From contig NZ_AEWF01000001.1 in the NCBI RefSeq assembly GCF_000190415.1, forward strand, positions 434,001 through 498,000: DNA of 64,000 nucleotides. Reading direction: 5' to 3'. The first letter of the stretch is position 1. The number at the start of each line of letters is the position of its first letter. Source of the DNA: Candidatus Odyssella thessalonicensis L13 (GTDB taxonomy: Bacteria > Pseudomonadota > Alphaproteobacteria > Paracaedibacterales > Paracaedibacteraceae). The translations under genes and the position numbers were made by a program. Below the pieces are notes generated by a model. It searched no databases. It was not told the origin of the DNA and saw nothing but the letters and a program-made list of their open reading frames with translations. This document shows positions 35,948 to 45,650 of this stretch, piece by piece.

Positions 35948-36649
35948 ATGCATAAATTCTATAAAACAGTGTTTGCTTTAGGTATCGCATTTGGAGCAGC
36001 AAATGCTAAAGGTCTACAAGGGTTTTATGTGGGCGCTGATTTAGGAACAAGCTATTCAAGTGCTGAACTAGATTTAAATGATGGCCCATCCACAAACATA
36101 CATAGCACAACAAAGAATAATATTGCGCAACCAAATCTTGGATTATCTTTCGGATATGATCATGTGTTCACTAATTCTATGCTTTTAGGCCTAGAGTTTT
36201 TTGGAGATTATAGTTTTGGCGGTAGCAAAGAAATTGCCAAAATGAACGTTGACATACTAGCTGCAAAAATTAAAGGTTCACGTAAAGGCCTAGGATTAGG
36301 AATATTAGCGAAGATTGGAGCTAAGATTGGTCAGACGACAATCATGTATATTGGCGGCGGGTTTAAATCTATAAAGCATACCTTAACCTATGAGGATGAG
36401 GTTGCTCCACTCAAATTTAATTTTGGAAAGCGGATGGTAAGACCACTAGTCCAAGTTGGCTTACAAGGTCTATTCGGAAACAGTGATCAGTTTGGCTGGA
36501 GAGCCACTTATAGCTATGTACCTGGAAAGAACCTTACAGTAAAAGACTTCCCAAGATTTGGTCAAGCTTACCTAGGCAGCACGGATAGATCAATCAATGT
36601 GAAGGCTAATGAGCATTCAGCTAAGCTTGGTGTTTTCTATCGTATCTAA
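35948..36649 (+). CDS. Outer-membrane beta-barrel protein
   Basis: The 233-residue protein has a signal peptide ending at AAN-AKG. The mature part is a series of amphipathic strands starting GFYVGADLGTSYSS, with NLGLSFGYDH, LLGLEFFGDYSFG and GIGGGFKSI-like alternations, and ends in an aromatic/hydrophobic residue pattern (KLGVFYRI) like barrel proteins inserted by the Bam complex. The size suits an eight-stranded OmpA/OmpW or surface-antigen barrel. It may be a surface adhesin or small porin; the exact family is not decided. It has its own terminator. Confidence 0.8.
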   Translation: MHKFYKTVFALGIAFGAANAKGLQGFYVGADLGTSYSSAELDLNDGPSTNIHSTTKNNIAQPNLGLSFGYDHVFTNSMLLGLEFFGDYSFGGSKEIAKMNVDILAAKIKGSRKGLGLGILAKIGAKIGQTTIMYIGGGFKSIKHTLTYEDEVAPLKFNFGKRMVRPLVQVGLQGLFGNSDQFGWRATYSYVPGKNLTVKDFPRFGQAYLGSTDRSINVKANEHSAKLGVFYRI

Positions 36650-36690
36650 TTAAAGCGCATCAGCTAACGCTTAAAGCAGCGTTGAAAGTG

Positions 36691-36724
36691 AGGGAAATGA
36701 TCTAAGGATCACTTCCCTTTTTTA
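36691..36724 (+). terminator. Terminator of the outer-membrane barrel gene
   Basis: AGGGAAATGATC pairs with GATCACTTCCCT (one wobble) around a TAAG loop and is followed by TTTTTTATT. Confidence 0.85.
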
Positions 36725-36752
36725 TTGCTGCATAAAGATAAGGACGCATAAG

Positions 36753-37106
36753 ATGAAGTACAAATTGCGAAATACCATTACTGAGATGAAGATCGAGCAA
36801 AGGATTGTTAACTTGACGAGGTATTTCCATTCTCACTTTAATAAAGAGAAGATTATCAAGTTAATAGAGACTCACATTCCAGAAATAAAGTCACTTTACG
36901 TTCTACAATGGATTGATTATGGACAAGGGGATAACCAATACCTTTTATTCATTAATAAAGAATGGCTTGTAAATATTGAACTTGATGACGATGAAGAAGA
37001 GCCTCTTTTACTCTTAATTGATAAGATAGGCGCCCCTTCTGAAGCAGGACTGGATGCTCTTATAGCACTGGAACTAGAAAAAACAGGAGCTTATTTTCTC
37101 TTATAA
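36753..37106 (+). CDS. Small protein of unknown function
   Basis: The 117-residue protein is mixed alpha/beta with an acidic centre (ELDDDEEEP) and no signal peptide. AAGGA lies 13 bases before the ATG, farther than ideal; an internal ATG (MKIEQRIV) is an alternative start. The sequence is not recognised. It lies right after the barrel-gene terminator and before a long non-coding stretch. Confidence 0.5.
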   Translation: MKYKLRNTITEMKIEQRIVNLTRYFHSHFNKEKIIKLIETHIPEIKSLYVLQWIDYGQGDNQYLLFINKEWLVNIELDDDEEEPLLLLIDKIGAPSEAGLDALIALELEKTGAYFLL

Positions 37107-37556
37107 AGTTATTACCTATCCCTCTGTTAAGAATGGAAAAGGATGGGAAAAATTCCTGTTACTTCATAGTAAAACTCATAGCAATCGGGCCCAATTTACA
37201 CCTTCTCTTAATCCCTCAAGAATTCCCTTAGCCCTAATTGAAATGAAGAAAACGTACACCGAGCGCAGGGAAAGACTTTTCTTTAACCTTGACTCTGCAG
37301 GCTTTAAAAGAAAAGAGAGTCAGTCGCGCAATGACATGCATCGCACTAATTATTGGTTAACCGGATCTAAAATCCTCATAATTTATAAGTGACCATTTTT
37401 TAATTGGAAACCTTAATATTTAGTCCCTATATATAGCTTAAGATTTGTGTAGAGAAGATAGCGTAAGGGCACCTAGTCCAAAAAATCTTACTCTTTATTA
37501 AACACATAGTAGAGCTTATATGCAGCTCTATAGAAAACAATAAGAGGAAAATAATA
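37107..37556. other. Non-coding or remnant region
   Basis: The 450 bases contain one frame without stops up to 37392, with an ATG only at 37243 (49 codons, MKKTYTERRERLFF...). It has no ribosome binding site and I do not recognise it, so it may be a gene remnant or chance. The end of the region is the upstream part of the gene at 37557. Confidence 0.35.
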
Positions 37557-39563
37557 ATGATAAAAACTATGCTTGTTTTGAAAAATAGTATCTGCCTTTT
37601 AGCACTTACCTCATCTCTGTCTCTATGCTACGCAGCTGATTTTACTGATCCTTGTGAAAATGAAGAGAAGCATCCAACCAAAATAAGGCGCCGAGAAAGT
37701 GATGTGCCTACCACAGCCCTAACTTCTTTACCAGAAACTAATGTGTCTTTGCTAGATAGAGGTAGATCCTCTGTCCCTGCTGTTGGTGATGACAGAAAAA
37801 GGAAGAGAGATATAAAGAAAGAGAAGGAAGCTGAGGGGATTGAAGTGTTAATGTCACTACAAGAAGCGACTATTCAGCAGCATCCGACCGCAATCAACCC
37901 TTTAGCAGAACTCTTGGTAGCAGCAACTCCCATTAAGGATGAACCAGAAGATAATGAAGCAGAACAACAGATGCCTTCAATCTCTTCACCACCCCTAGGA
38001 GAAGAATTTTTTCAGCAAGCAACGCCTTCCCAAATACTAGATGGGTTACTTTCTCGAAATAAGACTTATGAAGATTTTAGAGAAGCGCTTGAAAACGCAA
38101 GCCTCCCCTATGAAAAGCGTGCTCAAATAAAATTATCGCTAGCTTATGAACGCATTGCTAATAAGATTGAAATTGTTGATGATACGACAGCCTATCATCT
38201 TTTAGAACAACTAAGCCAAGATCGTTTTCTCTCTCCTTACACGCGGGCTTATGCAGATTTGTATAGAGGCATGATGGGCACTACGAAAAGAGCACCCGAA
38301 TTAGCCAATGATCAAGCGTATCAACTTCTCCTTCAAGCAAGCCAAGATCAACGTCTCTCTGCTCCAGATCGTGCCGTTGCTGATCTTTATAGAGGTGTGA
38401 TGGGGGCAACGAAAAGAGCACCCGCATTAACCAATGATCAAGCTTATCAACTTCTCCTTCAAGCAAGCCAAAATCAGCTTCTCTCTGCTCAAGATCGTGC
38501 CGTTGCTGATCTTTATAGAGGTGTGATGGGGGTTAAAAGAATGGCACCAGAATTAACGAATGAGCAAATTTATGAGATTTTACTCCAAGCAAGCGAACAA
38601 CAAATTTTAGATAATGAGAAACGTGCTATTGCAAATTATTATAGATCTGTAATGGGATTGAGAGGAAGAACGTCAAAATTAACGGATGCCCAAACTGAAG
38701 AGCTTTTCTCTCAAGTAAGCAAAGATCAGTCTTTACCTGCTTTAAAGCGCGCTCGTGCAGATTATTATAGAGGTGTGATAGAAATTCAGAGGAAGGCCGC
38801 CAGATTAACGGCTGCTCAAATCATGGAGCTGCGCTCTCAAGTCAATGAGGAGCAGTTCTTATTCGCTTTGCAGCGCGCTGAGGCAGGTTATTATAAAGGC
38901 ATGATGAGAGCCGAAGGAATGCTAGGATTAACGGATGACCAAGCTTACCAACTTCTTCTTCAAGCGAGTGAGCAAAATCTTCTAAATGAAGAAAAACGCG
39001 CCATTGCCAATTATTATAGAGGGGTAATGGGAGCTCAGGAAAGAGTGCCAGCACTAACGGATGCGGACACTTATGCTCTTCTCCTTCAAGCAAGCCAAGA
39101 ACCACTTTTAGATGCGGTGAAGCACGCTATTGCGAATTATTATAGAGCTGTGAGGGCAGTTCAAGGAAGAGCCCCCACATTAACGAATGCTGAAATCTAT
39201 ACTCTTTTCCTTCATGCAAGCCAAGACCAAGCCTTAGATGAGGAAAAGTGTGCTATTGCAAATTATTATCGAGGCGTGATGAGAGCTGAGAGAAGGACGT
39301 TAGAATTAACCGATAATCAAGCATATCAGCTTTTGGCTCAAGTCAGTGAGAATGTTAAATTCGCAAAAGAAATCCGTCATAATGCTCTAATTCTTAAAAT
39401 TAAAATGAAGTTAGACGGTCGTATAGAGATTAATGATGAGATGAAAATCATCGATGATGAAAAAGATATTTCATCTCTTACTTCTTTTATCGCAGACAGC
39501 TCTATGAATAGAGCACAAAGAATTCAAGCAAGCGAGCTATTAACTGCGCTTTTAAGAAATTAA
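37557..39563 (+). CDS. Exported protein with ten 42-residue helical repeats
   Basis: The 668-residue protein has a signal peptide ending near CYAAD (residue 27), a disordered linker with basic and acidic patches (residues 28-150), then about ten repeats of roughly 42 residues (about 205-620) with the pattern L-T-x-x-Q-x-Y-x-L-L-L-Q-A-S, a four-residue L, then R-A-x-A-x-Y-Y-R-G-V-M. Each unit predicts two helices, so the domain should be an alpha solenoid resembling TPR or Sel1 but with its own consensus. Such solenoids usually bind other proteins. A short helical cap closes the array. GAGG precedes the ATG. A known family is not recognised. Confidence 0.75.
   Translation: MIKTMLVLKNSICLLALTSSLSLCYAADFTDPCENEEKHPTKIRRRESDVPTTALTSLPETNVSLLDRGRSSVPAVGDDRKRKRDIKKEKEAEGIEVLMSLQEATIQQHPTAINPLAELLVAATPIKDEPEDNEAEQQMPSISSPPLGEEFFQQATPSQILDGLLSRNKTYEDFREALENASLPYEKRAQIKLSLAYERIANKIEIVDDTTAYHLLEQLSQDRFLSPYTRAYADLYRGMMGTTKRAPELANDQAYQLLLQASQDQRLSAPDRAVADLYRGVMGATKRAPALTNDQAYQLLLQASQNQLLSAQDRAVADLYRGVMGVKRMAPELTNEQIYEILLQASEQQILDNEKRAIANYYRSVMGLRGRTSKLTDAQTEELFSQVSKDQSLPALKRARADYYRGVIEIQRKAARLTAAQIMELRSQVNEEQFLFALQRAEAGYYKGMMRAEGMLGLTDDQAYQLLLQASEQNLLNEEKRAIANYYRGVMGAQERVPALTDADTYALLLQASQEPLLDAVKHAIANYYRAVRAVQGRAPTLTNAEIYTLFLHASQDQALDEEKCAIANYYRGVMRAERRTLELTDNQAYQLLAQVSENVKFAKEIRHNALILKIKMKLDGRIEINDEMKIIDDEKDISSLTSFIADSSMNRAQRIQASELLTALLRN
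38171..39400 (+). repeat. Tandem repeat, 126-base period, ten units
   Basis: Units two to four (about 38280-38530) are nearly identical in DNA, for example the shared run ATGATCAAGC(T/G)TATCAACTT, while later units have diverged to the level of the protein consensus. Confidence 0.75.
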
Positions 39564-39660
39564 GTTATGGGGCTAGAACCCCTATCTAAATTAGGGTGTA
39601 CAGTAATCAGAGCCACACAATCTAATTCTAAATAATTTGGTCAATGATAATATCAGATGA

Positions 39661-39915
39661 TACTATCAAGATTATGAATGTACGCCTCCTTTTAAAATAA
39701 ACCCTCTAATTTTAAAGCTCTGTCAGGGTTTTAGTCGAGAATTAGGCCTAATCATAGGTCGTCAGCTAGCAGATACTCCTCTTCCTTTAAGACGATCAGA
39801 TAATATTAAAAGTATTCAGACCTCTTTAGCAATTGAGAGAAATACCCTCTCTCTTGATCAAGTAACCGGCCTTATAGAATGTTTTAGAATCCAACTCTGC
39901 ATAACTTTACAGTAG
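39661..39915 (+). pseudogene. Remnant of a Fic-family protein (N-terminal region)
   Basis: A frame without a start codon reads YECTPPFKINPLILKL, then LGLIIGRQ, LPLRRSDNIKSIQTSLAIERN and TLSLDQVTGLIE before a stop at 39913. This is the N-terminal region of Fic-domain proteins, where the phrase RIxTIQxSLAIEGNTLSxxQVT holds the inhibitory helix motif (S/T)xxxE(G/N). Here the last position is Arg. The catalytic HPFx(D/E)GN loop and everything after are missing, so this is a fragment. Fic enzymes transfer AMP or other nucleotides to target proteins. It lies just before a frameshifted F-box gene. Confidence 0.65.
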
Positions 39916-40139
39916 CGTTGATAAGATCAAATAATTATCGCCTTCAAATCTTATAAGAAGCTACCATGGCCTTGCTAAAGGTGATCCATTCTTTGTCATC
40001 CCCTCTTCTTTTCTCCTTTGCTAATTTTTGATTTAGTTGAGTGGTACTCCTATTGCATTACTTATCCCTCGAAGTTTACGCTTAAAATATAAAGTTCATA
40101 TCCTTAGACAGGGGAAAATTTTGAAAACTGAATACGACC

Positions 40140-41172
40140 ATGGAAGTGTTTAAGATTTTATTTATGTGCTCTCCCTGGGCAATGATCTCCCCCGATAATG
40201 AGGTTCACGATCCTGATCGGCTTACTCTTCTCGATCTTCCGACCGAGATTCTCGCCAGTATTGCCGCTTCTTCTGATGCTGACGCAAAGTTAGCTCTGAG
40301 AGAAACCTGTTTTCTCACCAAAGCGTGCGTCGATGACTTTTATCTATTAAATTTGAAGAAAAACTTTTGCCAGTAACACCTGCACTTCCATCGGAAATAA
40401 TTTTCTCCCCAATTGTCGCAACCTTACTTCTATTGATACGCGCGAACTATCTAATGTTACTTCTATTGGAAATAGATTCCTACGTTATTGCAAAAAGCTT
40501 GTTTCTATAGATATCCAAGGACTATCGAATATCGTATCCATTGGAAATGGTTTCCTTGAGGGGTGTGGCAGTCTTGCATCTTTTGATACCAAAGAACTAT
40601 CCAATGTCAGATCGATTAGAAATGGTTTTCTGTCGAATTGCTCCAACCTTACCTCTATAGATACGCGCGGACTGTCCAATGTCATTTACATTGAAAGTGA
40701 TTTTCTTTCCAACTGTGACAAGCTTATCTTTATAGATACGCGCGGGCTATCCAATGTCACTTTCATTGGAAATGATTTTCTCCAAATGTGCAATAATCTT
40801 GTATCTTTTGATACTCAAGGATTGTCCAATGTCGATTTTATTGGAAATGGTTTTCTTTCCTACTGCGACAACCTTACTTCTATAGATACTCAAGGACTAT
40901 CGAATGTTGCTTCTATTGGAAATGGCTTTCTCCAGGGGTGCAGTAATCTTGTATCTTTTGATACTCAAGGATTGTCCAATGTCGCTTCCATTGGAAGTGA
41001 TTTCTTCTCCTATTGCATAAATCTTACTTCATTAGATGCCCGGGGACTGGCTAATATCACTTTAATAGGAGATTATTTCCTCTATAATTGTAAAAACCTT
41101 ACTTTTATAGATACGCGCGGGTTGCCGCCCAGAGCACTTATTCTTCTTACCTCTAAAAAGTGTTGTTGCTGA
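40140..41172 (+). pseudogene. Frameshifted F-box / leucine-rich repeat protein
   Basis: The first frame (40140-40376) gives LTLLDLPTEILASIAAS with LALRETCFLTKACVDDFY, an F-box-like segment. From 40369 another frame is open to 41172 and encodes ten 25-residue repeats with the pattern SIGNxFLxxCxNLxSxDTxGLSNV, a BspA-like leucine-rich repeat. Joining needs the removal of one base; one T fewer in TTTT (40365-40368), or one A fewer in the A tract before it, gives KNFASNTCTSIGNNF and restores a protein of about 343 residues. The repeats carry no internal stops, so the lesion is recent. F-box plus LRR is the layout of eukaryotic SCF substrate receptors. Confidence 0.72.
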
Positions 41173-41615
41173 TCAGGTGCATAATGACAATGTATATAAA
41201 ATGCCCGCATAGGGTGTAGGCCTGAATGCGGACATTATTGTAAGAAAAGTATAATAAGTTCTGGACATATACTCAGCTTATTTACGAAGAGATATTATTC
41301 TAGCTTTAAGGAAATACTCTATCCCTTCTTGGCAGACGCCAGATAGGTAATAAAGCTCGAGGTTTCTAGCGGGCCTAGAATAAAAATGCGCCTCTATAAA
41401 AAGCTTCTTTCAAGCCTTCAACCGCCCTGTCGGTGTCGCTGATGCTGAAGAAGCATTCAATATAACCTGGCCTCAGAAGCTATGTTACAAGATAGCGGCT
41501 CTCTTTTTTAGCTTCCGTAAATACCACAAATAAAGTTAAAAAGTTAGCCGTTTTCTGAAACGATAGCCTATAATTTTTAAAGTTATAATCGTTATAAATT
41601 AAATGGAGAAATTAA
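41173..41615. other. Intergenic region, no gene seen
   Basis: The 443 bases after the F-box/LRR gene contain an imperfect hairpin at 41200-41236 (AATGCCCGCAT with ATGCGGACATT), perhaps a weak terminator, and the upstream region of the SPFH gene. I see no other gene. Confidence 0.4.
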
Positions 41616-42461
41616 ATGATAGCGCCTCAGTTGAAAGCCTTTAACGGCTTTATCAGCGTTCTAATCGCAATTAGTTCAATAGTGTTTTTGGTAGCCGTTA
41701 TGCCGCAAAGTATAGCCTTTTTTACGGTACTATCTATCATTTTGATGATCATAAGTCTGCTCTGTGGAAGCAATGTAATTCAGCCTAATCAAGGTCGCAT
41801 TTTCTTATTTTTTGGTAAATACATCGGAAGCTTAAATACCCCTGGATTTTTCTGGGTTTGCCCTTTATTTACTTCTAAGTCGATAAGTTTACGCGTCAAA
41901 GCTTCTCACAGTGCTCAGCTAAAAATGAATGATAAGAAGGGAAATCCAATAGAAATTGCAGCAATATTGGTTTGGCATGTCAATGACCCTTATAAGGCGC
42001 TATTGCAGGTTGAGGATCATGAATCGTATGTTACCACCCAAATAGAGTCAGCGCTACGGCATCTAGCTTCCCATTACCCCTATGAGAATGCTGAAGAAGA
42101 ATCTAAATCGTTACGCTGTGGAGGTGAACTGATAACTAAGGAATTCCAAACTGAGCTCGAAGCAAGGATGGAACTTGCAGGCATTAAGGTCGTAGAAGCC
42201 AGAATAAGTCATCTTGCTTATGCTCCTGAAATTGCAGGTGCTATGCTACAAAAGCAACAAGCAGAGGCAATGATCGCTGCACGAGAAAAAATTGTCGAAG
42301 GAGCGATTGGCATGGTTAGATCTGCCCTTACCTCTTTAGATACTCAGGAACTTTCTTATTTTTCTGAAGGGCAAAAGGCCTCTCTTGTCTCCAATCTGCT
42401 GGTGACTTTGTGTAGTGATAGAGGCGCCTCACCTGTTATCAATATCAGCTCTGATAGCTAA
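41616..42461 (+). CDS. SPFH/Band 7 (slipin-like) membrane protein
   Basis: The 281-residue protein has two hydrophobic helices near the N-terminus, then the Band 7 domain: [67 protein letters not shown], and a coiled-coil with [22 protein letters not shown] proteins assemble as large rings in membranes and organise microdomains or shield proteases. No NfeD partner gene is next to it. The C-terminus is short. GGAGAAATTAA precedes the ATG. Confidence 0.88.
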   Translation: MIAPQLKAFNGFISVLIAISSIVFLVAVMPQSIAFFTVLSIILMIISLLCGSNVIQPNQGRIFLFFGKYIGSLNTPGFFWVCPLFTSKSISLRVKASHSAQLKMNDKKGNPIEIAAILVWHVNDPYKALLQVEDHESYVTTQIESALRHLASHYPYENAEEESKSLRCGGELITKEFQTELEARMELAGIKVVEARISHLAYAPEIAGAMLQKQQAEAMIAAREKIVEGAIGMVRSALTSLDTQELSYFSEGQKASLVSNLLVTLCSDRGASPVINISSDS

Positions 42462-42588
42462 CAAGACTCCGCTTTTTTTGCTATGCCCATGCTTTAATTA
42501 AGAGTAAGAGTTATAAGGCGACTCTTTTCTTTTGGTCTAAAAGCTACTGAGCATCTGCTGGAAATTGTGCATAAGGGCTGAGAGGGCG

Positions 42589-42623
42589 GCAAAGGGCTTG
42601 GTGAGTGAGACCAAGCTCTTTGC
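42589..42623 (-). terminator. Strong hairpin between convergent genes
   Basis: GCAAAGGGCTTGGT pairs over 14 positions (one G-T) with ACCAAGCTCTTTGC around a seven-base loop. It starts seven bases beyond the stop at 42630. Neither strand has a T run after the stem, so its mode of termination is uncertain. Confidence 0.5.
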
Positions 42624-42629
42624 CTTCAC

Positions 42630-45600
42630 TTATGATTTTACACTGGCTTGAGAGCTGGTTTGCTTTAATATATGGAAGAAATGAGCAGCTTCTTCAACGC
42701 CGTTTTTTGCAGCGCTTTGCAACCAATGAATGGCTTTCGGAAATTCCCGCTCATCACCTTTTTCAAAATACATAATGCCTAGATTATATTGGGCACTGGC
42801 ATGTCCTTGCTCTGCTGCCGCCAAGTAGAAAAGCTCAGATAATCTAAGATTCTTCTTAATACCTTTCAGATCTTGTTCATACAGCATACCTAGATAAAAT
42901 TGGGCCTGGGCATATTTTTGCTTAGCGGCTTGCTTTAACCAGTACTCCGCCAAAATGTTGTCCGCCTCAATACCCCGACCCTCTTTATACATTACCCCCA
43001 GGTTGCATTGAGCCTCTTTATGGTCTTGTGCAGCTGCAGCTTGGTAACACAACACAGCTCGGGCCTCGTCCTTAGCAACTCCACTTCCTTCTCCATACAT
43101 CCAGCCCAGGTTAAATTGAGCCTCTCGATGTCCTTGCTTCGCTGCTGCCTCGTACCAGAATACGGCTTGAAGCCCATCTTTAGCAATGACTTTCCCATGC
43201 TCATGCATTGCCCCCAGCTTAAATTGAGCATCTGCATATCCTTGCTTAGCGGCTTTCTTGTACCAGAGTTTAGCCAAAGCACCGTTTCTCTCAATACCGT
43301 CCTGCCCATTCTCATATACTACCCCAAGATTATATTGGGCCCCGGCAAAACCTTGACCACGCCGAGCAGATTCGATGTAATAGTACATAGCTCTGCACAT
43401 ATCTTTCTCAGTACCATCCCCCTTTTGATACATCCATCCTAAGTTACATTGAGCCTCTGCATGTCCTTTTGCAGCTGCTTTCTTATACCAGAACACTGCT
43501 TTACGGCTATCTTTAAGAACTTTAGTACCCTCGTGATACAATGTCCCTAAATTATATTGAGCCTCTGTCACATCCTGCTTAGCAGCTTTTTCAAACCAAT
43601 ATACAGCTAACCTATAATTTTTAGGAATACCTCGACCCTCCATATGCATCATCGCCAGGCAATACTGGGAATTTGCGACCCCTTGCTCGGCGGCTTTCTT
43701 AAACCAGTGAGCAGCTTGGACATAATCTGCCGGAGCTTGAACGCCCAAAAAGTACTTTACACCCAGCAGGAACTGTTCGTTTGAATCCTGCAGTTCAGGT
43801 TGAGGATGAGAGGCAAAAGCGACTTGAAGATCAGTTAGAGTAATGCCTTTGTCTTTTAAATACTGCAGCATTAAATCATCCTGATCGTCACTTTTTTCCT
43901 TTCTTACCGTCTCATTCATGGCGGCCGCAGTGCTATATTGCTTTAAGTTATTTCTTCTCAACCCGCCGGAAATTTTTTTTAGAATCCCGCTCGAAATATT
44001 TTTAACGTCCGTGTAAAGGAGTTTTATCAATGATGTATTCTTTTGTTTGCCATTTTTATACTCGAGCAAGGCACCAAAGCTAGCAAGGCCTTCTGCCGTA
44101 GTTTGCGTGTTGGTTATCTGTAAGGTTTGAAGAGATCTGTTATTCTTTAATGCTTCTGCAATGGCTTTGCTTCCCTCGTCTTTAATGGGATTATTGTCTA
44201 AGTTAAGCTCAGTCAGGGAGGTATTTGATTTTAACGCTTCTGCAATCTGGGCCGCATCTTTAGAATTAAGACCTAGCTTCACAAGAGAAAGCACCTCAAG
44301 CGTGCTCCCTAGAAGAGGTTTTAACCTACTTCCCAATCCACTAAGAGAGTAATCTTTTATAGTTAACATAAGAGCCTGAGATTGAGAGACATGCTCTGTA
44401 ATAAAGGAGAATCTGCGAACCATGGTGTCTTTTGATTTCTTGTTCAGATTCCCTATACCTGTATTTTTGCCAGGACATATCACAGCAGCATTTAAGGCAT
44501 ACAGCTGATGAAGGATATGCGACATAGCGCTAGGGAATACTTCTCCAAGCTGCTCACCGTAACCTATAAAGGTTAATACAGACCCCTCTTGCTTTCGTTG
44601 AAGAATTTCGGCAACCTTACTACTTAATCTTTTTGAGTAGGCTGGAATAATATACTTCTCTAATAACTCTTTAAGAAATTCTTTTTCGTTGATCCGTTCT
44701 TTAAGATTTTTGAAATATAAAAAGCTGGTCTGGTTTAGCCCGTACCTTTCTTCATACTCAGCTGTGTACCCATTATTAAAGGAGGGGACCTGAATCGCCA
44801 CAGCGCAGCTAACATACTCTTGACCAAGGTAACCTAAGAAAGACACTTCAGCTTCTGCTAAGATATCGTCTTGGTTTACTTTTATCTTAAGCTTCCTTTG
44901 GGCATGAAGATCAAGAACAGACGTAGGAGTCAAGGCATAAAAATCCTGCTTTTTCAATAAGGCAATGTAGAGTTTGCCAAGATATTCATTTTCCGGCACT
45001 CCTTGAGCATTATAATTAGGGCGGAGAAACTCTCCGACCATATACTTAAGGCCTAAGGCATATTTAAGGGCATGCTCTGGCCCCTGAGAGAAAGACACAA
45101 AGCAGTTCCGATGAATACCCTTCTCATTTATACTTCCAAGCTTATACTTAGGGTCTTCAGCTTCTTCGAAAAAAATCTCTTTGTAAGCTTTAAATGCCTC
45201 TAATTCTGCTGCAGTAATGTTGGTGGAGGCGCCTTTTTTATCTGGGTAGGTTTTATCGCCCAGTAATGTATGAAATCTATAATGATTATTGGTGTACGTT
45301 TGATGGAAGAGGTAATAATGCTCAGGATGCTGTTCCTTATACCTTTTAAGCGTATTGTGAACTAATTCTCCACTTCTTAATAAAAGAGCTGGGTTGTCAG
45401 GATTTGTTAGATAATTAGCTCCTATAAGCGTTCCTGCTGTGGAGGAGAATAGAGGATGACTATTCTGTTCCTGTTCACAGCTATTGATAGCGCGAGTTAT
45501 ATCTGAAGGTGCAAAAATACCTTTAAAGAAATGAATTCCCCGATATAGAGCAATATATTGAGTTTGAGGGGAGTCGTCGGCAGCCAGAGCCCAATAAGGC

Positions 45601-45650
45601 AATCCTAAAAAGAACACAAGCGCCGCAAGTTTAGTATGAAGATAGGTCAT
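42630..45650 (-). CDS. Exported protein: ADP-ribosyltransferase-like, LRR and Sel1 repeats
   Basis: The 1006-residue protein has a signal peptide (residues 1-23, ALAADD). Residues 30-291 have an order typical of arginine-type ADP-ribosyltransferases: IALYRGIHF (Arg37), CFVSFSQGPEHALKYALG (Ser-Phe-Ser 186-188), and AEAEVSFLGYLGQEYVS with Glu266-x-Glu268. Residues about 450-530 hold two or three ribonuclease-inhibitor-type leucine-rich repeats (TSLTELNLDNNPI). Residues 625-1000 carry about ten Sel1 repeats (QYNLGVVYENG, AVFWYKKAAAKG). The enzyme activity is inferred from the R-S-ExE pattern, not from an alignment. The layout suggests a secreted host-directed enzyme with two protein-binding platforms. 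Confidence 0.72.
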   Translation of the reverse strand: MTYLHTKLAALVFFLGLPYWALAADDSPQTQYIALYRGIHFFKGIFAPSDITRAINSCEQEQNSHPLFSSTAGTLIGANYLTNPDNPALLLRSGELVHNTLKRYKEQHPEHYYLFHQTYTNNHYRFHTLLGDKTYPDKKGASTNITAAELEAFKAYKEIFFEEAEDPKYKLGSINEKGIHRNCFVSFSQGPEHALKYALGLKYMVGEFLRPNYNAQGVPENEYLGKLYIALLKKQDFYALTPTSVLDLHAQRKLKIKVNQDDILAEAEVSFLGYLGQEYVSCAVAIQVPSFNNGYTAEYEERYGLNQTSFLYFKNLKERINEKEFLKELLEKYIIPAYSKRLSSKVAEILQRKQEGSVLTFIGYGEQLGEVFPSAMSHILHQLYALNAAVICPGKNTGIGNLNKKSKDTMVRRFSFITEHVSQSQALMLTIKDYSLSGLGSRLKPLLGSTLEVLSLVKLGLNSKDAAQIAEALKSNTSLTELNLDNNPIKDEGSKAIAEALKNNRSLQTLQITNTQTTAEGLASFGALLEYKNGKQKNTSLIKLLYTDVKNISSGILKKISGGLRRNNLKQYSTAAAMNETVRKEKSDDQDDLMLQYLKDKGITLTDLQVAFASHPQPELQDSNEQFLLGVKYFLGVQAPADYVQAAHWFKKAAEQGVANSQYCLAMMHMEGRGIPKNYRLAVYWFEKAAKQDVTEAQYNLGTLYHEGTKVLKDSRKAVFWYKKAAAKGHAEAQCNLGWMYQKGDGTEKDMCRAMYYYIESARRGQGFAGAQYNLGVVYENGQDGIERNGALAKLWYKKAAKQGYADAQFKLGAMHEHGKVIAKDGLQAVFWYEAAAKQGHREAQFNLGWMYGEGSGVAKDEARAVLCYQAAAAQDHKEAQCNLGVMYKEGRGIEADNILAEYWLKQAAKQKYAQAQFYLGMLYEQDLKGIKKNLRLSELFYLAAAEQGHASAQYNLGIMYFEKGDEREFPKAIHWLQSAAKNGVEEAAHFFHILKQTSSQASVKS

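Noticed and set aside
37243-37392. Possible 49-codon gene with ATG at 37243
   Set aside because: No ribosome binding site, no recognisable family and an open frame that extends upstream without a start; kept only as a note in the region entry.
40390-41130. Regular direct repeats that could suggest a CRISPR array
   Set aside because: The 75-base units have no unique spacers and encode in-frame LRR units of 25 residues.
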